Source: Rhodanobacter sp.
GTDB taxonomy: Bacteria > Pseudomonadota > Gammaproteobacteria > Xanthomonadales > Rhodanobacteraceae
Length of the DNA stretch: 11,762 nt
Reading direction: 5' to 3'
Assembly: GCA_026193555.1 (NCBI GenBank)
Contig: JAPHUU010000073.1
Span: 1-11,762, forward strand
This document shows, in pieces, positions 1-4,966 of the stretch. The notes beneath the pieces are model-generated. The model saw nothing but the letters and a program-made list of their open reading frames with translations. It was not told the DNA's origin and did no database searches. Position 1 is the stretch's first letter. Each line of letters opens with the position of its first letter. The position numbers were made by a program, and so were the translations under genes.

Positions 1-470
1 ACCATCCGTTGGCTGTCGATGTCGCCGATCTTCAGGTCGACGACTTCGCTGGCGCGCAGCCCGGCACCGTAGGCCACCGACAGCGCGGCGCGGTACTTGT
101 CGTTGCCGGCGCACTCGATCAACCGAGTGACCTCCTCGCGGCTCAATACCACCGGCAACCTGTGGGGGACGCGTACCGAGCTCATCTTGGCGAGGGCCTC
201 GGCACGCTCCACGGTCACCTCGAAGAAAAACTTCAATCCGGTGATGGCCGCATTGACCGACATCGGCGAGACGCCGGTCTCGACCAGATGAAGCTGATAG
301 CGTCGCAGGTCCTCGGCACTCGCCGTGTCGGGACGACGACGCAAGTAGCCGGCGAATCCACGCACGGCACGGATGTATGCAGACTGTGTCTTGTCGGACA
401 GCTTGCGCAACGTCATGTCTTCGAGCATGCGTTGCCGTAACGGGCTGATGGTTTGAAGGGGAAGGCTCAT
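1..470 (-). CDS. Tyrosine recombinase/integrase, N-terminal part (IS91-associated type), cut by window edge
   Basis: Reading leftward from an ATG at 468-470, an open frame of 156 codons runs off the left edge without a stop. The first half is a SAM-like core-binding domain (about residues 8-95), with the sequence RQRMLEDMTLRKLS near the start. The catalytic domain then begins at about residue 105 (LPVVLSREEVTRLI). The motif GAGLRASEVVDL, about residues 136-147, is box I of the tyrosine recombinase family and carries its first catalytic arginine. The Lys, the His-x-x-Arg pair and the nucleophilic Tyr would lie outside the window, so activity cannot be judged. The N-terminal sequence resembles integrases usually encoded beside IS91-family transposases, so the rest of such an element may lie to the left; that is inference. 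A good ribosome site, AGGAG, lies 7 bases before the ATG and supports this start. The gene is unrelated in function to the sulfur genes beside it. Confidence 0.85.
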   Translation of the reverse strand, partial: MSLPLQTISPLRQRMLEDMTLRKLSDKTQSAYIRAVRGFAGYLRRRPDTASAEDLRRYQLHLVETGVSPMSVNAAITGLKFFFEVTVERAEALAKMSSVRVPHRLPVVLSREEVTRLIECAGNDKYRAALSVAYGAGLRASEVVDLKIGDIDSQRM

Positions 471-477
471 GGCTGTG

Positions 478-482
478 CTCCT
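478..482 (-). promoter_or_regulatory. Ribosome binding site of the integrase gene
   Basis: On the minus strand the bases read AGGAG, 7 bases before the ATG at 470. This close match to the anti-Shine-Dalgarno consensus fixes the start codon of the partial integrase. Confidence 0.7.
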
Positions 483-487
483 GTCGT

Positions 488-509
488 GGTCGAGGCTTAT
501 GCCTCGATC
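488..509. repeat. Hairpin-forming inverted repeat in the integrase leader
   Basis: The core is CGAGGC-TTAT-GCCTCG at 491-506, extended by T490-A507, a G-T wobble (489/508) and G488-C509. This gives a stem of about nine pairs with a four-base loop. It sits 6 bases upstream of the integrase ribosome site, so it could be an operator, a leader hairpin that affects translation, or a recombinase recognition site. The sequence does not tell these apart. Confidence 0.55.
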
Positions 510-754
510 CACAACATTGCAGCGCTACCACCCGATTTATAGCGGCACTCAACGGTGCCGCGGACCCTTACCGCGATAGCGGTTTAGTCCTCTGGCCGCC
601 AGCCGCCTGTGGGTATGAATGATCAACACGTCGGCGCGTGGATTCAGCATCTCCCGATTGGGCCGATCAACTTCATTGGCTTGCGCCCACGTTGAAGCAG
701 GAGTTTTCGTGCGATCAAGATCAAGCCCGGAAACCAGGAATCCCCTCACCCTGG

Positions 755-786
755 CCCTCTCCCCGAGCAGAGCTTCGGGGAGAGGG
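755..786. repeat. GC-rich palindromic repeat downstream of cysK
   Basis: CCCTCTCCCCG (755-765) and CGGGGAGAGGG (776-786) form a perfect 11-base-pair stem around a 10-base loop. The preceding bases, CCCCTCACCCTGG (742-754), are typical of a dispersed intergenic repeat that I recall as common in Xanthomonadales-like genomes. It lies 20 bases beyond the cysK stop and could stop transcription of the cysG-cysK unit. No T-run follows on the minus strand, so it is not a classical intrinsic terminator. Confidence 0.6.
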
Positions 787-806
787 GACAAGGGGTGCCG
801 CGGCGA

Positions 807-1748
807 TTACTCGATATCGTCCGACCCCTCGTTGACGCCCTCGAACAGGAACGTCGACAGGTAGCGCTCGCCGGTGTCCGGCAGCATCGCCAGCAGCACC
901 GAGCCTTCGGGCGCGTTCCTGGCCACCTTCAGCGCGGCGGCCAGCGTGGCGCCGGCCGAGATGCCGACGAAGATGCCTTCCTGCTGCGCCAGTGCGCGCG
1001 AGGTGTCGCGGGCCAGCACGTCGTCGACCAGCACGATCTCGTCGACCACGTTGCGGTTGAGCACCTTCGGTATGAAGTCAGGGTTCCAGCCCTGAATCTT
1101 GTGCGGCTGCCATTCGTTGCCGGACAGCAGCGCGGCGACCTCCGGCTCGGTGGCGATCACCTTCACTTCCGGGCGCGCCACCTTCAGTACCTCACCCACA
1201 CCGGTGATGGTGCCGCCGGTGCCCCAGCCGCTGACGAAGTAGTCCAGCCGCTTGCCGGCGAAGTCGCGCAGGATCTCCGGCGCGGTGGTGTTGCGGTGGT
1301 AGGCCGGATTGGCCTCGTTCTCGAACTGGCGGGCCAGGAACCAGCCGTGCTTCTTCGCCAGCTCCTCGGCCTTGACCACCATGCCGCTGCCGCGGGCCGC
1401 CGCCGGGGTCAGCAGCACCTTGCCGCCATAGGCGCGGATCAGCTTGCGCCGCTCGATCGAGAACGTCTCGCTCATCACCGCCACGAACTTGTAGCCACGC
1501 GCGGCGCACACCGCGGCCAGCGCCACCCCGGTATTGCCGGAGGTGGCTTCGATCACGGTCTGGCCCGGCTTCAGCACGCCACGCTTCTCGGCGTCGAGGA
1601 TGATCGCCAGCGCCAGCCGGTCCTTGACCGAGCCGGCCGGGTTGAACGCCTCCACTTTCACGTACAGCTGGACGTGTTTCGGCGGCAGCCGGTGCAACTT
1701 CACGATCGGCGTGTTGCCAATGGTGTCGAGAATGTTGTCGTAGATCAT
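807..1748 (-). CDS. cysK: Cysteine synthase (O-acetylserine sulfhydrylase), PLP-dependent
   Basis: This cytoplasmic enzyme joins sulfide to O-acetyl-L-serine to give cysteine and acetate, the last step of sulfate assimilation. The 313-residue product has the usual family length and landmarks. These are the N-terminal NTPIVKL, the PLP-binding lysine K42 in NPAGSVKDR, the substrate loop TSGNTG at 69-74, the phosphate-binding loop GTGGT at 176-180, and GISAG at 262-266. Two details depart from the enterobacterial CysK pattern: W175 just before GTGGT, and HKIQGWNPDFIP at 216-227 where E. coli has GIGAGF. The GWxPDFIP form occurs in other bacterial cysteine synthases, so function should be normal. 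CysK rather than CysM is favoured by HKIQG and the overall match, but the isozyme is less certain than the reaction. The ATG is fixed by AAGGAG at 1758-1763. The gene lies 71 bases after cysG on the same strand, probably in one transcript. Confidence 0.93.
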   Translation of the reverse strand: MIYDNILDTIGNTPIVKLHRLPPKHVQLYVKVEAFNPAGSVKDRLALAIILDAEKRGVLKPGQTVIEATSGNTGVALAAVCAARGYKFVAVMSETFSIERRKLIRAYGGKVLLTPAAARGSGMVVKAEELAKKHGWFLARQFENEANPAYHRNTTAPEILRDFAGKRLDYFVSGWGTGGTITGVGEVLKVARPEVKVIATEPEVAALLSGNEWQPHKIQGWNPDFIPKVLNRNVVDEIVLVDDVLARDTSRALAQQEGIFVGISAGATLAAALKVARNAPEGSVLLAMLPDTGERYLSTFLFEGVNEGSDDIE

Positions 1749-1757
1749 GGTGGATGA

Positions 1758-1763
1758 CTCCTT
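1758..1763 (-). promoter_or_regulatory. Ribosome binding site of cysK
   Basis: AAGGAG on the minus strand, 9 bases before the ATG at 1748. It rules out the longer frame that continues upstream to 2306 inside cysG. Confidence 0.75.
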
Positions 1764-1789
1764 GAGACCAGAAATGGACTGCGTCGCCG

Positions 1790-1817
1790 ATAATGCGCCG
1801 ACGCCAGTGAAATTCAA
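1790..1817 (-). promoter_or_regulatory. Possible weak internal promoter for cysK
   Basis: In the 71-base gap between cysG and cysK, TTGAAT (1812-1817) is followed after 16 bases by CATTAT (1790-1795) on the minus strand. Each hexamer matches the sigma-70 consensus at four of six positions. A 6-base-pair inverted repeat, GCGTCG/CGACGC (1781-1804), overlaps the -10 element and expected start. This is suggestive only; cysK may be read entirely from the cysG promoter. Confidence 0.22.
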
Positions 1818-1819
1818 CG

Positions 1820-3310
1820 TCAGACGTGATGGATCGCTGCCAGCAACCCGGAATGCTCCGCGAATGCGGCGACCGGCAATGCGCGGACAGGCACGGCCGC
1901 GCGAATGTCGTGCACGGTCGCGCCCAGCGGCGGCGATCCGAACCAGGCCAAGGTGGAAGCCAGCGCGGCCACCTCGCCCAGGATCAGCAACGCCGGCGAG
2001 CGCACCGCATGCACCAGCGCCCGTTCGGCGAGAATTCCCAGCGTGCCGGTGACCACGCGCTGCTCGGCGCGCGTGCCGTTCTCGATCAGCGCAAACGGCG
2101 TCGAGGCGGCACGGCCGTGTTCGAGCAGGCGCGTCTGCAGCGTGGCCAGCTCGGCCACACCCATGTAGACGGCGAGGGTCTGTCGTTCCTGCGCCAGCGC
2201 GGCCCAGTCCAGCGTGTCGCGCGAGGACTGGCAATGCGCGGTGACGAAGCGCACCGACTGCGCGTGATCGCGATGGGTCAGCGGCACGCCGGCATAGGCG
2301 GCGCACGCCACCGCGGCGGTGATGCCGGGCACCACCTCGCAGGAAATGCCATGTTCGCGCAGGAATTCCAGCTCCTCGCCGCCGCGGCCGAACACGAACG
2401 GGTCGCCGCCTTTCAGTCGTACTACCCGCTTGCCGGCGCGGGCGTGTGCCAGCAGAAGCGCATGGATGCCGTCCTGGGTGGTGTGATGGTTTCCGGCCTG
2501 CTTGCCGACTTCAATCCGTTGAGCGTCGCGACGCGCCAGTTCCAGCACGCCGGCACCGACCAGCCGGTCGTGCAGGATCACGTCGGCCTCGTTCAACGCA
2601 CGCAAGGCGCGCAGCGTCAGCAGGCCCGGATCGCCGGGCCCGGCGCCGACCAGCACCACCGACCCCGCCACAGGCGCTGGCGCCGACGCCAGCGCCTGTT
2701 CCGCCGCCGCCAGCGCGGCGTCGGGTCGGCCCTGCCGCAACAGCGCAGCCACCGGACCGGCGAACAGGCTTTCGTAGAAGCTGCGGCGCGGCGCCATGTC
2801 GGGAATGCGCATGCGGATGCGCTGGCGCAGCTTCTGCGCCAGCGTCGCCAGCGCACCGAGCGAATCGTCAAGCAGGGTTTCCAGCCGTTCGCGCAGCAGC
2901 CGCGCCAGCATCGGCGCATCGCCGCCGCTGGAGATCGCGATGATCAGCGGCGCGCGGTCGATCACCGCCGGCACATGGAAGCTGGACAGCGCGGCATCGT
3001 CGACCACGTTGGTGAAAATCCGCCGCTGCGCCGCCAGTGCGGCCAGCCGCCGGTTCATGACGTGGTCGGAGGTCGCCGCCACCACCAGCCAGACCCGATC
3101 GAACAACCCCTCCTCGAACGCGCCCGCATGATGCGCGATGCGCTTCTCGCTTACCCAATGCTGCAGCCGTTCCGTCAATATCGGCGCGTGCACCGTCACC
3201 AGCGCCCGGGCACCCAGCAATGCCTCGATCTTGCGTTCCGCCACCGCGCCGCCGCCCACCACCAGCACGGTGCGCTGCGAGAGGTCGGCGAACAGGGGAT
3301 ACAGTTTCAT
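1820..3310 (-). CDS. cysG: Siroheme synthase (uroporphyrinogen-III methyltransferase / precorrin-2 dehydrogenase / sirohydrochlorin ferrochelatase)
   Basis: This trifunctional enzyme turns uroporphyrinogen III into siroheme, the cofactor of the sulfite reductase CysI encoded in the same cluster. The product has 496 residues. The N-terminal dehydrogenase/chelatase part (about 1-210) begins with the NAD-binding GGGAVAERK at 19-27 and keeps NVVDD with D104, plus S128 in AISSGG; these match key positions of Salmonella CysG. The C-terminal SAM-dependent methyltransferase (about 215-458) has [12 protein letters not shown] from 222, D248, K270 and [14 protein letters not shown] at 300-313. D248 and K270 fall at the same numbers as the Salmonella catalytic residues. 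Where Salmonella CysG ends, after LNWF (457 residues in all), this protein continues about 38 more residues to IHHV, an Ala-rich tail of unknown role. The ATG is placed by homology; its ribosome site is weak (GCAGG). cysG is divergent from cysB and lies upstream of cysK. Confidence 0.95.
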   Translation of the reverse strand: MKLYPLFADLSQRTVLVVGGGAVAERKIEALLGARALVTVHAPILTERLQHWVSEKRIAHHAGAFEEGLFDRVWLVVAATSDHVMNRRLAALAAQRRIFTNVVDDAALSSFHVPAVIDRAPLIIAISSGGDAPMLARLLRERLETLLDDSLGALATLAQKLRQRIRMRIPDMAPRRSFYESLFAGPVAALLRQGRPDAALAAAEQALASAPAPVAGSVVLVGAGPGDPGLLTLRALRALNEADVILHDRLVGAGVLELARRDAQRIEVGKQAGNHHTTQDGIHALLLAHARAGKRVVRLKGGDPFVFGRGGEELEFLREHGISCEVVPGITAAVACAAYAGVPLTHRDHAQSVRFVTAHCQSSRDTLDWAALAQERQTLAVYMGVAELATLQTRLLEHGRAASTPFALIENGTRAEQRVVTGTLGILAERALVHAVRSPALLILGEVAALASTLAWFGSPPLGATVHDIRAAVPVRALPVAAFAEHSGLLAAIHHV

Positions 3311-3383
3311 GGGCAGACCTGCAGCGCGGCGCGAAGGGGGACTGTGCCACCCTACGAAGCTGCCTCACCGCCCACAAATGATA

Positions 3384-3420
3384 TATGCCGCGGTGCTTAT
3401 GCCGTGGTGTTATGAGGTGT
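3384..3420. repeat. Imperfect short tandem repeats upstream of the cysB promoter
   Basis: Three successive units begin with TATG: TATGCCGCGGTGCT (3384-3397), TATGCCGTGGTGT (3398-3410) and TATGAGGTGT (3411-3420). They end 18 bases before the -35 box of the cysB promoter and lie about 75-110 bases upstream of cysG. Their phasing of 13-14 bases is not a helical repeat. They could be regulator half-sites or only replication slippage. Confidence 0.5.
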
Positions 3421-3438
3421 CGCGCAGCAGGCATAAAC

Positions 3439-3467
3439 TTGACACAGTGCAGCATTGGACGTATAGA
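3439..3467 (+). promoter_or_regulatory. Near-consensus sigma-70 promoter for cysB
   Basis: TTGACA (3439-3444, perfect -35) is followed after exactly 17 bases by TATAGA (3462-3467, a good -10). Transcription should start near 3474, leaving an unusually long leader of about 158 bases before the cysB ATG. So strong a promoter for a regulator gene suggests repression, which fits the operator covering the -10 element. Confidence 0.7.
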
Positions 3468-3473
3468 CGTCCA
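3456..3473. promoter_or_regulatory. Dyad-symmetric operator with two tandem met-box-like sites
   Basis: TGGACGT-ATAG-ACGTCCA is a 7+4+7 inverted repeat. Read as 8-base units it is GGACGTAT (3457-3464) and AGACGTCC (3465-3472), with GACGT recurring at exactly 8 bases. The MetJ repressor of enterobacteria binds tandem 8-base copies of AGACGTCT. The site covers the -10 element of the cysB promoter, so a bound protein should block transcription. The actual regulator is not in the window, and MetJ itself may not occur in this lineage. Confidence 0.6.
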
Positions 3474-3510
3474 TAATGTTCATTGCAATTCACCAGCAGC
3501 CACCCCCCCG

Positions 3511-3530
3511 TGGCGACCCGCACGTCGCCA
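3511..3530 (+). other. Leader hairpin ahead of cysB
   Basis: TGGCGAC-CCGCAC-GTCGCCA forms a perfect 7-base-pair stem with a 6-base loop, about 37 bases after the predicted transcription start and 102 bases before the cysB start codon. No T-run follows, so it is not an intrinsic terminator. It may protect the messenger or bind a protein, or it may have no role. Confidence 0.4.
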
Positions 3531-3632
3531 TCCACGTCATGTCATGGACGATGCCGGCTCGTGCCACACGATGTCCCCGTGTTCCGTTCGCGCGCCAAAC
3601 CATCGACCCCGACCGTTCACGAGCCATCCGCC

Positions 3633-4622
3633 ATGACGCTTGTCCAGCTGCGCTACCTGATTGCCATCGCCGACTCCGGCCTCAACATCACGCTGGCCGC
3701 CGAGCGCGTGCACGCCACCCAGCCGGGACTGAGCAAGCAGCTGCGCCAGCTTGAGGACGAACTGGGCTTCCAGCTGTTCGTGCGCAAGGGCAAGAGCCTC
3801 GACACGGTGACTCAAGCCGGTGCGCAGGTGATCGAGCGAGCGCGCAACATCCTTGCCGAGGCGGCCAACATCCGTGCCATCGCCGCCGACCTGCGCAATG
3901 ACGCCCGCGGTGAACTGCGCATCGCCACCACTCATACCCAGGCCCGTTTTGCCCTGCCCGCGGCAATCGCCGCGCTCAGCATCAGCTATCCGCAGGTCAG
4001 CGTGCATTTGCAGCCCAGCCGCGACGCCGAGGTGCTGGCCCAGCTGGAGGCCGGCCATGTCGACCTGGCGGTGATCAGCAGCGCCGGCACCCCACCCATC
4101 TTCGGCGTCGCGTTGCCCGCCTACCACTGGCAGCGCGTCATCGTCACCCCGCCAAGGCATCCGCTGGCCGCACGCGCGCAGCCACCCAGCCTCGCCGAAC
4201 TGGCCGCGTTGCCGCTGGTCAGCTACGAGTCGTCGTTGAAAACCGAATCGTCCCTGCGCCGGGCGTTCGAGGCGGTCGGGCTGACCCCGCAGATCGCGAT
4301 GACCGCTGGCGACGCCGACCTGATCAAGACCTACGTACGCGCAGGCCTCGGCATCGGCGTACTGGCCGAGATGGCGATGCAGCCCGGCGACACCGACCTG
4401 CACTGCCTGCCTGCCGACCACCTGTTTGCCGCCTGCACCACCTGGATCGTGCTGCGTCGGGAAAGCGTGCTGCGCGAATACATGCTGGAGTTCATCCGCC
4501 AGTTCGCGCCGCATCTGGAGCGGCGCGAGGTGATCCGGGCACTGGCCGGCGATGCGGCGATCGCCGATTGGCCCGGGGTGCCGGACTGGCACGCGCGCGA
4601 CGCACTGGCGGTAGCGGCCTGA
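3633..4622 (+). CDS. cysB: LysR-family transcriptional regulator of sulfur assimilation, CysB-like
   Basis: CysB activates sulfate-assimilation genes when N-acetylserine or O-acetylserine accumulates and sulfide is low. The product has 329 residues (E. coli CysB has 324). The N-terminal winged helix-turn-helix (about 1-60) includes LRYLIAI and ATQPGLSKQLRQLEDELG at 28-45. The ligand-binding domain follows from about residue 93. TTHTQARFALP places T100, T102 and Q103 at the same numbers as the sulfate/inducer-contacting residues of enterobacterial CysB. DADLIKTYVRAGLGIGVLAEMA and the C-terminal FIRQFAPHL are also strongly CysB-like. The paralogue Cbl is a less likely alternative. The ATG at 3633 is chosen because MTLVQLRY aligns with the family start; the ribosome site is weak, and the open frame upstream to 3483 has only a TTG start. 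The gene is divergent from cysG, the usual control layout for LysR genes, though the promoter also carries a separate met-box-like operator. Confidence 0.92.
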   Translation: MTLVQLRYLIAIADSGLNITLAAERVHATQPGLSKQLRQLEDELGFQLFVRKGKSLDTVTQAGAQVIERARNILAEAANIRAIAADLRNDARGELRIATTHTQARFALPAAIAALSISYPQVSVHLQPSRDAEVLAQLEAGHVDLAVISSAGTPPIFGVALPAYHWQRVIVTPPRHPLAARAQPPSLAELAALPLVSYESSLKTESSLRRAFEAVGLTPQIAMTAGDADLIKTYVRAGLGIGVLAEMAMQPGDTDLHCLPADHLFAACTTWIVLRRESVLREYMLEFIRQFAPHLERREVIRALAGDAAIADWPGVPDWHARDALAVAA

Positions 4623-4966
4623 GCCGGCGGACCGAAGGGTTTGAAACCATCGGCCCAGGCCACACCCGATCGTCTGGCAACGCAAGCCTGCGGCAGCAAC
4701 CTTGCCGGGACGTCGCCACCGCAGCGCCAGTGCATGACCTGGTCGCGCACCATCGGCTTCAGCTGAAGGACATCGCATCGCAACGGTGGAGTCGGCGAAT
4801 TTCCCCCAGCCCAAGGCAGCTGACTTTCCCGCCGAACACCGGGTGCGAGGATCGGTCTCCCGGGGGCTTTATCCCATCTTGCGATTCGGGCTATCGTTTG
4901 CCTTGCATGTGCATGCCCACCGCAAGGTGACACCTTGGTCGACGATAGAGCCAGTCAGGAATTTAC
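4623..4966. other. Non-coding gap between cysB and the HD-GYP gene
   Basis: No supported gene lies in these 344 bases. An imperfect palindrome at 4632-4653 (CCGA, then GGTTT-G-AAACC, then TCGG) sits 9 bases after the cysB stop and could help end transcription, but it lacks a T-run. A perfect 12-base palindrome, CTTCAGCTGAAG, lies at 4757-4768. CCTTGC/GCAAGG (4901-4906, 4922-4927) could form a hairpin in the leader of the next gene. I cannot name a convincing promoter for the HD-GYP gene. Confidence 0.5.

Larger units (their letters stand above)
471..806. other. Non-coding stretch between the mobile-element integrase and cysK
   Basis: No convincing gene is present. The stretch holds the integrase ribosome site and leader hairpin, a small dyad (ACCGC-GATA-GCGGT, 570-583), an unremarkable central part, and a strong GC-rich palindrome (755-786) just downstream of cysK. 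The only open frame of note, 549-791 on the minus strand, starts inside that palindrome and resembles nothing I recognise. The junction between mobile-element DNA and the resident chromosome probably falls here, but I see no clear terminal repeat or target-site duplication marking it. Confidence 0.5.
3311..3632. other. Divergent control region between cysG and cysB
   Basis: This 322-base region contains no gene. From the cysG side it holds about 70 plain bases, a set of imperfect tandem repeats (3384-3420), a near-consensus plus-strand promoter (3439-3467), a dyad-symmetric operator over its -10 element (3456-3473), and a leader of roughly 158 bases with a strong hairpin (3511-3530) before cysB. 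No convincing sigma-70 promoter is visible for cysG on the minus strand. The AT-rich repeat area is a plausible place for an activator-dependent one, since CysB-type activators often work at weak promoters. Confidence 0.7.

Noticed and set aside
549..791. Possible 80-residue protein on the minus strand between the integrase and cysK
   Set aside because: Its start lies inside the palindromic repeat, it has no ribosome site, and the sequence resembles no family I know.
1749..2306. Upstream extension of the cysK frame into cysG
   Set aside because: The extension lies in a second frame of CysG, lacks homology, and the strong ribosome site at 1758-1763 sets the ATG at 1748.
1826..3415. Long open frame of 529 codons on the plus strand, opposite cysG
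   Set aside because: It is antisense to a clearly conserved CysG frame, is rich in Arg, Gln, His and Ala as expected from reversed GC-rich codons, and has no recognisable motif.
3483..3632. N-terminal extension of 50 residues on CysB
   Set aside because: It would need a TTG start, has no ribosome site, lies in the leader with a hairpin, and CysB proteins begin at the MTLVQLRY position.
4757..4768. Perfect 12-base palindrome CTTCAGCTGAAG between cysB and the HD-GYP gene
   Set aside because: It stands alone, with no promoter nearby and no second copy that I noticed; it may be chance.
3537..4814. Open frame of 425 codons on the minus strand, opposite cysB
   Set aside because: The opposite strand encodes a CysB whose ligand-contacting residues align by number; the antisense product shows no family motif.
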